Below the pieces are notes generated by a model. That model saw only the letters and a program-made list of their open reading frames with translations. It was not told where the DNA came from and ran no database searches. Shown here in pieces: positions 34,151-42,778 of a stretch of 64,000 nucleotides of DNA (positions within the stretch are counted from its first letter, which is position 1; each line of letters begins with the position of its first letter). The position numbers were made by a program, and so were the translations under genes. The stretch is taken from positions 1 to 64,000 of the forward strand of contig CAYYUG010000011.1 of NCBI GenBank assembly GCA_964474755.1, in the 5' to 3' direction. This stretch comes from GCA-2717185 sp964474755 (GTDB lineage Bacteria > Pseudomonadota > Alphaproteobacteria > UBA8366 > GCA-2717185).

Positions 34151-35122
34151 ATGACCATACTCGACGGACAGCGCGTCATCGCTATCGAAGAACATTATTC
34201 CGACCCGGAGGTGACATCCCTGTTCGAGGGCATCGACGGCAACGCCGCCCGCATGATGCATGAGCAGCTCGACGATGTCGGCGAGGCGCGTCTCAAATCG
34301 ATGGATGCGGCGGGCATCGACATGCAGGTCCTGTCGCACGCCCCACCGGGACCGCAGCGCCTTGACCCGGAGACCGCGGTCCGCGTCTCAAAGACGGCTA
34401 ACGACCGGCTCCGCGATATCTGCAGTTCCCATCCCAACCGGTTCGCCGGGTTCGCCATGCTGCCGACCCCGGACCCCGCCGCAGCCGCGAACGAACTGGA
34501 ACGCTGTGTAAATAAGCTCGGCTTCAAAGGCGCTCTAATCCATGGGCTGACGGGCGCGGAGCGGCTGTTCATTGACGATAAACGTTTCTGGCCCATCTTC
34601 GAGCGCGCCGAAGCGCTGGACGTACCGCTCTACATCCACCCGGCGATCCCGCACCCAGCCGTGATGGATGCCTATTTCAAGCCCTATGCCAAGGACCATC
34701 CGGGTTTCCTAACCGCCGGCTGGGGATTCACCATGGAGACCGCTACGGCAGGCATCCGCATCATCCTGTCCGGCGTGCTAGAAAAATATCCCGGCACCAA
34801 AATCATTATGGGCCATCTGGGTGAGACCCTGCCCTTCCTACTCTGGCGCATCGATCTCGCCTTGAACCGCCGCGGCGCGGCCGGCGTGCCGTTCCGCGAG
34901 ATGTTCACGAAGCATTTCCACGTGACGACCAGCGGCTTCTTCTCTGATCCGGCGCTGCTGTGCTGTATCCAGGAGATGGGTACCGACCGCATCCTGTTCG
35001 CCGTCGACTATCCTTTCGTGCCGCAAGAGCCAGGACCTAAATGGATGGAAGGGTTGATGCTGAACGATGCGGACAAGGCCAAGATATTACACGGCAATGC
35101 GGAAACGCTGCTCCGGCTATAG
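34151..35122 (+). CDS. Metal-dependent amidohydrolase-superfamily protein (gamma-resorcylate decarboxylase / ACMSD-like)
   Basis: A TIM-barrel enzyme of the group that decarboxylates aromatic or muconate-type acids without oxygen. The 323-aa protein begins with VIAIEEHYSD, where the Glu13-x-His15 pattern matches the EEH metal motif of gamma-resorcylate decarboxylase rather than the HxH of typical ACMSD. Further ligands are His163 (YIHP), His222 (GHLGE) and Asp286 (FAVDYPF). It is divergent from the Mo-hydroxylase operon. Decarboxylation of a hydroxylated aromatic acid would fit downstream of that enzyme; this is inference. Confidence 0.9.
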   Translation: MTILDGQRVIAIEEHYSDPEVTSLFEGIDGNAARMMHEQLDDVGEARLKSMDAAGIDMQVLSHAPPGPQRLDPETAVRVSKTANDRLRDICSSHPNRFAGFAMLPTPDPAAAANELERCVNKLGFKGALIHGLTGAERLFIDDKRFWPIFERAEALDVPLYIHPAIPHPAVMDAYFKPYAKDHPGFLTAGWGFTMETATAGIRIILSGVLEKYPGTKIIMGHLGETLPFLLWRIDLALNRRGAAGVPFREMFTKHFHVTTSGFFSDPALLCCIQEMGTDRILFAVDYPFVPQEPGPKWMEGLMLNDADKAKILHGNAETLLRL

Positions 35123-35196
35123 GAATTGCCTATCCAAACCATTGGACAGCCGCGCCGGGATGGCCATATAACGGCCGCGAAAGCGGATGGAACGCA

Positions 35197-36027
35197 ATGA
35201 TACCGTTCACAAAAATGCATGGCATCGGCAATGACTGCGTGGTCATCGACGCGCGGGTCGAGCCCTATGCGCTGGATGGTGACCAAATCCGTCTGGTCGC
35301 TGACCGCCGGCGCGGTGTCGGCTGCGATCAGCTCGTCATGATCGAACCTCCGCGCAACGGCAGGGCGGCGGGCTTTCTAAGATTCTACAATTCGGACGGC
35401 AGCGAGGCGCAGGCCTGCGGCAACGCAACACGCTGCGTCATCTCACGCCTGATGCGGGAAGAAGACACCGATGCATTAGCCGTCGAAACCGTCGCCGGAC
35501 TGCTGCCAGGCCATGTCGATGAACGGGGTCTGATTGCCGTCGATATGGGCCCGGCCCAGTTGAACTGGCAGGACATCCCGCTGTCCCGCGCCATGGACAC
35601 CTTACATCTCGACGTTACAGCGGGTCCTTACGCAGACCCGGTCGCTGTCGGCATCGGCAACCCCCATTGTGTCTTCTTCGTCGAAGATGCTGATACGGTC
35701 GATCCGGCGACGCAGGGGCCGGAGGTCGAACACAATCCGCTGTTCCCAGAGCGTACCAATGTCGAATTCATCAGTATTCTGGACCACGGCCGCATCCGCA
35801 TGCGGGTCTGGGAACGCGGTGCCGGCACGACACAAGCCTGCGGTTCGGGCGCCTGCGCAGTCGCCGTCGCCGCAGCGAGCCGCGGTCTCACCGCACGCCA
35901 GGTTGAAGTGGTGCTCGATGGCGGCTCACTGTTCATCGACTGGCGTACAGACAATCACGTAGTAATGAGCGGTCCCGTCGTGGTCGCCTTCACCGGGACT
36001 TTGGAGATCGCGACGGGCGCGGCATGA
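35197..36027 (+). CDS. dapF: Diaminopimelate epimerase
   Basis: Interconverts LL- and meso-diaminopimelate for lysine and peptidoglycan. The 276-aa protein starts MIPFTKMHGIGNDCVVID. It has the two catalytic cysteines, Cys74 in QACGNATRC and Cys215 in TTQACGSGACAV. The ATG at 35197 is chosen because the family begins exactly there; the frame stays open further upstream. The next gene, mtaB, starts on an ATGA overlap. asd, earlier in the same pathway, is at 13128. Confidence 0.97.
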   Translation: MIPFTKMHGIGNDCVVIDARVEPYALDGDQIRLVADRRRGVGCDQLVMIEPPRNGRAAGFLRFYNSDGSEAQACGNATRCVISRLMREEDTDALAVETVAGLLPGHVDERGLIAVDMGPAQLNWQDIPLSRAMDTLHLDVTAGPYADPVAVGIGNPHCVFFVEDADTVDPATQGPEVEHNPLFPERTNVEFISILDHGRIRMRVWERGAGTTQACGSGACAVAVAAASRGLTARQVEVVLDGGSLFIDWRTDNHVVMSGPVVVAFTGTLEIATGAA

Positions 36028-37262
36028 GCGGCCCACCAGACATCGTCACCTTCGGTTGCCGGCTCAACGCCTTCGAGTCCGAGGTTATTCGAGACCGTGC
36101 AGCCGGACTGGACGATACGATCATCTTCAACACCTGTGCCGTCACGAAGGAAGCCGAGCGCCAGGCGCGCCAAGCGATTCGCAAGGCGCGTCGACAGCGG
36201 CCCGGCTCGAAGATTATCGTAACTGGCTGTGCCGCCCAGGTGAATGCCAACACGTTTGCCAGTATGCCCGAAGTCGACCGAGTAATCGGGAATACCGAAA
36301 AACTAACAGAAGCCGCCTACCATTCCGAGACGCAAATCCTTGTCGGCGACATCATGACAGTGCAAGAAACAGCCGGCCATCTGGTAGAGGGGTTTGAGGG
36401 CCGCGCCCGCGCCTTCGTCCAGGTACAGCAGGGCTGCGACCACCGCTGTACCTTCTGCATTATCCCCTATGGTCGGGGCAACAGCCGATCGGCGCCTATC
36501 GGCGAGATTACTAACCAGGTCCGCACCCTGGCCGAGAATGGCTACTCCGAGATCGTACTGACCGGCGTTGACATCACATCCTACGGCGCGGACCTGCCGG
36601 GACGGCCCTCGTTGGGTCAAATGATGCGCCGACTGCTGGCCCAGGTGCCGGAGCTGCCGCGCTTACGCCTGTCGTCGATTGACTGCGTTGAGATCGACGA
36701 CGATCTGATGCGATTGATCGAGACCGAGCCGCGTCTGATGCCGCACTTCCATCTGTCGCTGCAGGCCGGGGACGACATGACCCTGAAGCGTATGAAGCGA
36801 CGGCACGGCCGCGACGACGCGATAGCGATATGCAATACGATTCGGGCACGGCGTCCCGACGTAGTGTTCGGTGCCGATCTGATAGCTGGTTTCCCGACTG
36901 AAACGGAAGCCATGTTCCAGCGGTCGCTCGACCTGATAGACGAATGTGGCTTGACCTGGCTGCACGTCTTTCCGTACTCGACGCGACCCGGGACACCGGC
37001 GGCGCTTATGCCACAAGTTCCTGGTGACATCCGCCGCAAACGTGCAGCGCGGCTGCGCCAGGCCGGAGAAGCGGCTGCGACGCAATTTCTGGATAGTCTA
37101 GTGGGCGCAACCGCTACGGTGCTGATTGAGCAGAATAGCACTGGTCGCACCGAACACTTCGCCCCCGTCCAGTCGGATGTCGCACTGCACGACGGCAGCC
37201 TTGCAACACTGCGTATCGTGGGTCGTGAAGGCGACGCGTTAAGGGGGGAACTGACCACATGA
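36024..37262 (+). CDS. mtaB: tRNA t6A37 methylthiotransferase MtaB
   Basis: Radical-SAM enzyme converting t6A37 to ms2t6A37 in tRNA. The 412-aa protein has the UPF0004 domain cysteines Cys12, Cys38 and Cys69, the radical-SAM triad Cys138, 142 and 145 (QGCDHRCTFCIIPYGRG), and a C-terminal TRAM-like region. The start IVTFGCRLNAFESE is typical of MtaB rather than MiaB. It is coupled by ATGA overlaps to dapF upstream and ftsY downstream, an arrangement frequent in Alphaproteobacteria. Confidence 0.95.
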   Translation: MSGPPDIVTFGCRLNAFESEVIRDRAAGLDDTIIFNTCAVTKEAERQARQAIRKARRQRPGSKIIVTGCAAQVNANTFASMPEVDRVIGNTEKLTEAAYHSETQILVGDIMTVQETAGHLVEGFEGRARAFVQVQQGCDHRCTFCIIPYGRGNSRSAPIGEITNQVRTLAENGYSEIVLTGVDITSYGADLPGRPSLGQMMRRLLAQVPELPRLRLSSIDCVEIDDDLMRLIETEPRLMPHFHLSLQAGDDMTLKRMKRRHGRDDAIAICNTIRARRPDVVFGADLIAGFPTETEAMFQRSLDLIDECGLTWLHVFPYSTRPGTPAALMPQVPGDIRRKRAARLRQAGEAAATQFLDSLVGATATVLIEQNSTGRTEHFAPVQSDVALHDGSLATLRIVGREGDALRGELTT

Positions 37263-38185
37263 ACAAGCCAAATTGGCTCAACAGGCTAAAATCTGGCTTG
37301 TCAAAATCAACCACCAAACTAACCGATGGCATCGCCGGGATCTTGACGAAGCGCAAGCTCGATGACGATGCGTTGGAGGAGCTTGAAGAAGTCCTGATCA
37401 CAGCCGACCTAGGCCCGGCAACCGCAGCAAAGCTCACCGCCAGCCTCGCCGCCACTCGCTTCAATAAGGAAGTCAGCGAAGAAGAGGTTCGGACCGCGTT
37501 GGCTGACGAAATCGACAAGATCCTAGAACCGATTGCCACGCCCCTAGCTATCGACGCGTCCCACAAACCACATGTTGTACTGGTTGTCGGCGTCAACGGT
37601 AGCGGCAAGACCACGACCATTGGCAAGCTGGCGCAACATTATCGCGAACAAGGACTCAGCGTCACGCTAGGAGCCGGCGACACCTTCCGAGCGGCGGCCG
37701 TTGAGCAGTTAAAGATCTGGGGAGACCGTACCGGTTGTCCCGTTATTTCTGGCAAGCAAGGCGGCGATGCGGCGGGCCTAGCCTACGACGCATTGCAGGC
37801 TGCGCGCGAACAGGGCGCGGACCTTTTGTTGATAGACACGGCCGGGCGACTGCAAAACAAGACCGATCTCATGGCCGGACTGGAGAAGGTCAGCCGCGTA
37901 CTAAAGAAACTGGATGAAGGCGCACCGCATGATTGCGTCCTAGTACTCGATGCGAGCGTCGGCCAGAACGCACACAGTCAGGTGAAAATTTTCCGAGACA
38001 TGGTTGCCGTGAGCGGGCTGGTCGTCACAAAGCTCGACGGTTCAGCGAAAGGTGGTGTTATCGTAGCGTTGGCAGAACGATTCGGCCTGCCGGTGCACGC
38101 GATAGGCGTCGGCGAAGGAGCGGAAGATTTGCAGCCGTTCAACGCGAAAGACTACGCCCGCGACCTGATGGGTCTCGAAGCGTAA
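37259..38185 (+). CDS. ftsY: SRP receptor GTPase FtsY
   Basis: Membrane-associated receptor for the Ffh-ribosome complex. The 308-aa protein lacks the long acidic A domain of E. coli FtsY and begins almost directly with the N domain (LTDGIAGILTKRKLDDDALEELEEVL), as is usual in Alphaproteobacteria. The G domain has GVNGSGKTTTIGKLA, GAGDTFRAAAVEQL, DTAGRLQNK, TKLDGSAKGG and a C-terminal GVGEGAEDLQPF. In many relatives ispZ follows directly; here ispZ is 22 kb away (60310) and the gap to the convergent RidA gene is AT-rich. Confidence 0.97.
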   Translation: MNKPNWLNRLKSGLSKSTTKLTDGIAGILTKRKLDDDALEELEEVLITADLGPATAAKLTASLAATRFNKEVSEEEVRTALADEIDKILEPIATPLAIDASHKPHVVLVVGVNGSGKTTTIGKLAQHYREQGLSVTLGAGDTFRAAAVEQLKIWGDRTGCPVISGKQGGDAAGLAYDALQAAREQGADLLLIDTAGRLQNKTDLMAGLEKVSRVLKKLDEGAPHDCVLVLDASVGQNAHSQVKIFRDMVAVSGLVVTKLDGSAKGGVIVALAERFGLPVHAIGVGEGAEDLQPFNAKDYARDLMGLEA

Positions 38186-38369
38186 TCTCACAAGCCAGTT
38201 CTTTCAGACCTACTTTTCAAGCATTCCTTGTTGCCCTGCACCTAACTAGCCAACAGCCATTCATCCGTCTGCAGGCAACTCAGCGTCAGCAAGCAATAGG
38301 ATCTTCCCAGAAAAGAAAAACCAGCGCAGCATTAAGCCAGTAATTAATTTAGAATCGATTACTTATATA

Positions 38370-38732
38370 TTAATTAATTGCTGCACTAACAGCCATCTCC
38401 ACGAGCAATTCTTCCGGCGGATCGCGTGGCTCGAAGGTCACGCCAACGCAGACCCGCGCACAAGGATTGTTGCGGTCAGCCCAAGCGACCCAAACATCGT
38501 TCATCGCCGACTTGTGCGCCATATCGGCGAGATAGACGGTAGCGGTAACCAGTTTCGATTTGTCGGTTCCCGCTTCAAAAAGGAATTTATCGATCCAATC
38601 GAGGCATTGTTGGGTTTGTCCGGCCATTGTGTCCGTCTTGTCCGGCGCAGACACCACGACATGGATCAAGCCGTTATGTTCCACCGTCCGCGTCCGGCCG
38701 GGATAGCTCTCTGGGCCGCGTATTATTGTCAT
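38370..38732 (-). CDS. RidA-family (YjgF/YER057c/UK114) imine deaminase-like protein
   Basis: RidA proteins hydrolyse reactive enamines/imines released by PLP or flavin enzymes to ketoacids and ammonia. The 120-aa protein shows LVTATVYLADMAHKSAMNDVW and a C-terminal PPEELLVEMAVSAAI in the family positions. The signature Arg of true RidA (usually in an R-C/V-A motif) may be the Arg in NPCARVCVGV. Its ATG overlaps the stop of the FAD oxidoreductase gene (ATGA), so the two are made together. That is the expected pairing for an amino-acid oxidase and its imine hydrolase. Confidence 0.88.
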   Translation of the reverse strand: MTIIRGPESYPGRTRTVEHNGLIHVVVSAPDKTDTMAGQTQQCLDWIDKFLFEAGTDKSKLVTATVYLADMAHKSAMNDVWVAWADRNNPCARVCVGVTFEPRDPPEELLVEMAVSAAIN

Positions 38733-39859
38733 TGCGCCGTCTCCCCTAGTTTGTCGAAACGATCGATCCGAAACGGTTCAATGGGCAGGTTGGAATTGCC
38801 CTGGGTCACGAGATCTGCAATTACGCTGCCGACGATCGGGCCCAATTGGAAGCCGTGGCCACAATAGCCGAAGGCGTGATATGCATTTTCAGTGGTCTTG
38901 CTCGGCCCGATGAACGGGATGCCATCCGGTGTAAATCCTTCCATCCCGGCCCAGCAGCGGACGATCGAGGCGTCTTTCATGATCGGGAACAGGTGACGGG
39001 TCGTTTTAGCGCTAATCGCGAGGCCATCGAAATCGATCACCGTGCGGTTTTCATCCGGATAGGCCGTACCGCGATGCCCACCGCCAATAATGACGGTCCC
39101 GTTCTCAGACTGTTTGAACGAAATTTGGCGGCCCTGCGAGCCAACAACCGGTTCGACGAAACGTGGCATGGGGGCTGTCACCATCATCATCAACGCTTCG
39201 ATCCTAAGCGGTACGGCCTCGCCCAGCGCCGCCGCAACCCGATCGCCCCAGCCGCCGCTGCAATTAACCAACACGGGCGCTTCAAACTGGCCGCCCGACG
39301 TCGAAACACGCCAAATCCCGCCGGTCTGTTCGAAACCCGTGGTGGAAAAACCTTCGAAAAACCGGACACCCAAGGATTCGCCTTTGCGTCGGAATGCAGC
39401 AGTGGTGCGCGCAGGATCCGCATAACCATCGCCCGCAACATGTATCCCGCCAATACAATGCGGGGTGACCGTGGGCAGCAGCTCGAACAATGTCTCCCTA
39501 TCAATGAAGACCTCGTGTTCATAGCCTCGCTCGTTCAGATGCTGCACGCGAGTTGAAAGAGCTGCTAGTTCCTCTTCGGTTTCCGCGACCTTGACCTGGC
39601 CTGTGGGATGGAACCCGCAACCATCGTCAACCAGATCCTCAATACCGTGCCAAAGCTCGATCGAGGCGGCCGACAGCGGAACCTCGGCGAGATCGCGGCC
39701 AAGACGCCGCACGCCGCCCGCATTGACACCAGAGGCGTGTCGCCCGACATGATCCTTTTCGATGACCATGGAAGCGACACCGCGCCGCGCTAAATGCAAC
39801 GCAGCCGAGCAACCATGTAGACCACCCCCGACGATAACCACGTCCGCAGTTTCAACCAT
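38729..39859 (-). CDS. FAD-dependent oxidoreductase, DAO (D-amino-acid/glycine/sarcosine oxidase) family
   Basis: Oxidises an amine or amino acid to an imine. The 376-aa protein has the FAD-binding VVIVGGGLHGCSAALHLARRG at the N-terminus, GRHASGVNAGGVRRLGRD after it, and the C-terminal GYCGHGFQLGPIVGSVIADL. I start at the ATG at 39857-39859, preceded by AAGG and two bases after the amidase stop. Coupling to RidA downstream and an amidase upstream suggests liberation of an amino acid or amine followed by oxidation. Exact substrate (D-amino acid, N-methyl amino acid or other) is open. A second DAO protein is at 61333. Confidence 0.9.
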   Translation of the reverse strand: MVETADVVIVGGGLHGCSAALHLARRGVASMVIEKDHVGRHASGVNAGGVRRLGRDLAEVPLSAASIELWHGIEDLVDDGCGFHPTGQVKVAETEEELAALSTRVQHLNERGYEHEVFIDRETLFELLPTVTPHCIGGIHVAGDGYADPARTTAAFRRKGESLGVRFFEGFSTTGFEQTGGIWRVSTSGGQFEAPVLVNCSGGWGDRVAAALGEAVPLRIEALMMMVTAPMPRFVEPVVGSQGRQISFKQSENGTVIIGGGHRGTAYPDENRTVIDFDGLAISAKTTRHLFPIMKDASIVRCWAGMEGFTPDGIPFIGPSKTTENAYHAFGYCGHGFQLGPIVGSVIADLVTQGNSNLPIEPFRIDRFDKLGETAQ

Positions 39860-39861
39860 GA

Positions 39862-41271
39862 CTAACCTTGGCACATGGGTGGCTCACCGATCCGCTGCAT
39901 CCGGTCACCCAGTAACTTTTCGAAGGCAAGCGCAACGGCGAGGGCGCGCTCGTCTTGGTCCAGTGGCGCCATGATTTGCAAACCAACCGGCATTCCCGCC
40001 TTGTCTAACGCAACCGGGATGGTCACCGCGGATAGGGCAAGCAGGTTGCCAGTGCGCGTGTTGCGCAGCGCCGCCATGTTGTTCATGCGGTAGCCGTCAC
40101 CGTCGGAAACCGCATCTACGGTTGGCGGGGTGATCGTCACCGTCGGCCCGACGACGACATCCACCTCCGCCAACCGGTCATCCGCGGATGCGGCCAGTTC
40201 AACCAGCCGATCACGGCGCAGCAGATAGTCCACCGCGGTGATTGCTTCCATGCTCTCGAACCGGGACGCAACATTCGGATCCAGGGTTGCCTTGGACTGC
40301 GCTATCTCGCCATTGATGAAAGCCGCAAATTCTGGCGCGGCCAGACCGCCCCGCATGAAAATCTCGTCCGCTGCCGCGGCTTCCGGCAGATCGAACTTGG
40401 TCATCTGGGCACCGGCGGCGACTAACTCGTCAAGAGCCGTATGCACACCCTCCGCAACGCCCGGATCGCAACCCTCGAAGAAATGATCGCAGACACCGAT
40501 ATGTACATCCGAGGGAATAAGTTCCGAGAGACCAGCCAGCAACACCTCACCCGGGGTATCGGTAAGCGGATCAATCGCCGCGAATGCAAGCACCGCGTCG
40601 GGGACCGTGCGGGCCAGCACACCCGCCGTATCCAAGCTGGGGCTGAGTGGGACGATCCCATCGAGAGACCAGCGCCCGAAGCTCGTCTTGACCCCGACAT
40701 TGCCGGTAAAGCTCGCTGGCACACGCACAGAACCCGCCGTATCACTGCCGAGCGCCAGTAGTGCGGAACCTTCGCAGAGACTGATCCCGGCACCGGCACT
40801 GGAGCCGCCAGGCACCCGGTGCGTGGTTGGATCCCAGGGATTGCGTGGCGTGCCCCAATGCGCGTTGGAACCGATGCCGCCAAAGGCAAACTCGACCGTA
40901 TGGGTCTTACCTGCGACCGGCGCCAGCGCCGCGCGCAGCGCACCGACCACCGGCCCTTCCCGATTCCATTTCTCAGGCAGAGGCGCCGGGCTACCGGCGA
41001 AGGTCTGGTAACCGGAAACGCCATAAAGATCCTTAACCGAAACGGGAATGCCTTGCAGTGGACCGAAATCAAGGCCCGCGGCGAAGGCCGCGTCGGCCGC
41101 TCGCGCCTCAGCCAGGAACTGGTCGTCCTGACGGCATTTATAGGCATCGAGCGAAACGCCCCACCGGCCGTGATTTTCGATCATCTCCTCCGCGAGCGCC
41201 ACGCTAGTGGTCTTGCCATTGCGAAGCGCAACCGCAAGCAACGATATGGATTGTTGAAACAGCCCTGACAT
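39862..41271 (-). CDS. Amidase-signature family hydrolase
   Basis: Ser-cisSer-Lys amidase hydrolysing carboxamides. The 469-aa protein has Lys80 (IPVSVKDLYGVSG), the cis-Ser157 in RVPGGSSAGAG and the nucleophile Ser181 in GSDTAGSVRVPAS, all expected catalytic residues. The C-terminal MNNMAALRNTRTGNLLALSAVTIP is typical of stand-alone amidases such as AtzF-like or fatty-amide-type enzymes. It has no small-subunit partner next to it, unlike the amidase at 42779. It is likely first in an operon with the FAD oxidoreductase and RidA. Confidence 0.92.
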   Translation of the reverse strand: MSGLFQQSISLLAVALRNGKTTSVALAEEMIENHGRWGVSLDAYKCRQDDQFLAEARAADAAFAAGLDFGPLQGIPVSVKDLYGVSGYQTFAGSPAPLPEKWNREGPVVGALRAALAPVAGKTHTVEFAFGGIGSNAHWGTPRNPWDPTTHRVPGGSSAGAGISLCEGSALLALGSDTAGSVRVPASFTGNVGVKTSFGRWSLDGIVPLSPSLDTAGVLARTVPDAVLAFAAIDPLTDTPGEVLLAGLSELIPSDVHIGVCDHFFEGCDPGVAEGVHTALDELVAAGAQMTKFDLPEAAAADEIFMRGGLAAPEFAAFINGEIAQSKATLDPNVASRFESMEAITAVDYLLRRDRLVELAASADDRLAEVDVVVGPTVTITPPTVDAVSDGDGYRMNNMAALRNTRTGNLLALSAVTIPVALDKAGMPVGLQIMAPLDQDERALAVALAFEKLLGDRMQRIGEPPMCQG

Positions 41272-41706
41272 ACGGATCCCTTTGTTTGCGACGACACATG
41301 GTAGCGCAAATCGTTACAAAATTTGCAAGAGACCACCATATAATCGAAATACGAGAACACTACCCTGGGACGACTTCTTCACCCCAGCCAACCACGATTT
41401 CCCGAGAAGAGAAAAAAAGCCAAGAAAATTCGAATCCACAGACTTTCAAACGTTTGCCGACCAGCTAAATTCGCGCCGAGATTGCATAGAGGGCAGACTG
41501 GCCTTCAGTGCTTCCGCATTTGTCACCGGCACCACAGGTCCAGGCGGTGTGTTAGCAACAAGCCGGCTCAGTTTCGAGCAAGTCGCGGCCAACAGCCTGG
41601 GGAGAGGGGTAGCAGTCATTTTCCCAGCGACGGCGGCACGGAACCGCACTCCAGCATCGTGGCAATCACCAAGAATGATGGTGGCTTCATCAAGTAAAAT
41701 TTAATT
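41272..41706. other. Intergenic gap between two minus-strand amidase units
   Basis: About 435 bases. Short frames on both strands carry no recognisable motif. The first 150 bases are AT-rich and could contain the promoter for the downstream amidase-oxidase-RidA unit. No terminator-like hairpin with a T-run was found. Confidence 0.4.
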
Positions 41707-42771
41707 TTAGAAAACACGGTCCTGTGCGACCTCGTTGCTGAACTCGAGCAGGCCCTCGGCCAAGGTGCCGAATTCCATAAAACGGGGATCGCCGGCGCCA
41801 CCTTCACGGTAACGCCTGTGCAGCTGCTGGAAGATCACCGCGACGCGGAAGGTAGTTAGCACGCGGTACCATTTAAAACCGGAGAGGTCGCGGCCGGTGC
41901 GTTGGGCGTAGTCCTGCGCCACCTCCTCCCGTGTAGGGAAACCGAAGCTGCCCGTCGGCATCTGTTTTAGCTGCTGCATCGCTTCCGGATCACCGGCTTC
42001 GGTCCAATAGCCCAGCATCGCACCAAGATCGACCAGCGGGTCACCGCGGGTCCCCATATCCCAGTCGAGAACAGCAACCGGATCGAGACACTCAGGATCG
42101 AGCACCACATTGTCGAGCTTAAAATCGTTGTGCAGGAAAGTAGTCTCCGGCTCCGGCAGTTTGCGGTCAACGGCGAGCCAGGCCTCGATCGCGTTGAGCA
42201 CGGCCGGCGGCTCACCGTCCCAGGCTAAACGTGCGCGCTTGAACCAGCCCGCCACAGTGCGTTCTCGGAAGCCTTCCGGCCGTCCAAGGTCGTCAAGCCC
42301 AACGGATGCAGGATCTATCCGATGCAAATCATGCAGCAAGGTAACCAAAGTCTTGCCAACTTTAACACCCGGAGTTCCGCGCGCTGCCACCTCAGCGGGC
42401 ATCTCGCCACCGATTACCAAACCCGGCCGGTACTCCATAATGAAGAAGGGCGCCCCCAATACATCCACATCGTCGCAGAACAGTAGACATTTTGGGGCCA
42501 ATGGAAATTCACGCCAAAGGCTACTTAAGATTTTACTCTCGCGGCCCATATCATTCGCACCGGGCGGCACCGGGCCGGCCGGCGGGCGCCGTAACACCCG
42601 CAACTCGCCATCCATTTGCAGCAGATAATTAATATTGCCGAAGCCGGAGGCAAATTGCTTCGGCGGCTCGGGGCCTGTCAAAGCGTGACCATGGTCCCGC
42701 AGATGTCGGTCGAGCGCGTCCCAGTCCTGCTTGACCTCATCATCACGCGACTTAAAGCAGGGTCCGTCCAC
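41707..42771 (-). CDS. Aminoglycoside-phosphotransferase-fold kinase-like protein (ACAD10/11 type)
   Basis: A 354-aa protein of the APH family with FASGFGNINYLL as nucleotide loop, catalytic TFLHNDFKLDNVVLD with Asp216, and the metal-binding AVLDWDMGTRGDP with Asp236. These proteins usually sit in lipid or acyl-CoA catabolism, where homologues phosphorylate hydroxyacyl-CoAs; aminoglycoside resistance is unlikely. The start is GTG at 42771, seven bases after the stop of the amidase upstream, so it is probably the third gene of the AtzG-like/amidase unit. The substrate is unknown. Confidence 0.88.
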   Translation of the reverse strand: MDGPCFKSRDDEVKQDWDALDRHLRDHGHALTGPEPPKQFASGFGNINYLLQMDGELRVLRRPPAGPVPPGANDMGRESKILSSLWREFPLAPKCLLFCDDVDVLGAPFFIMEYRPGLVIGGEMPAEVAARGTPGVKVGKTLVTLLHDLHRIDPASVGLDDLGRPEGFRERTVAGWFKRARLAWDGEPPAVLNAIEAWLAVDRKLPEPETTFLHNDFKLDNVVLDPECLDPVAVLDWDMGTRGDPLVDLGAMLGYWTEAGDPEAMQQLKQMPTGSFGFPTREEVAQDYAQRTGRDLSGFKWYRVLTTFRVAVIFQQLHRRYREGGAGDPRFMEFGTLAEGLLEFSNEVAQDRVF

Positions 42772-42778
42772 CGGACGG

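Noticed and set aside
41707..42771. Aminoglycoside resistance kinase
   Set aside because: The fold is shared, but sequence features and an amidase/lipid-type context fit the ACAD10/11-like group.
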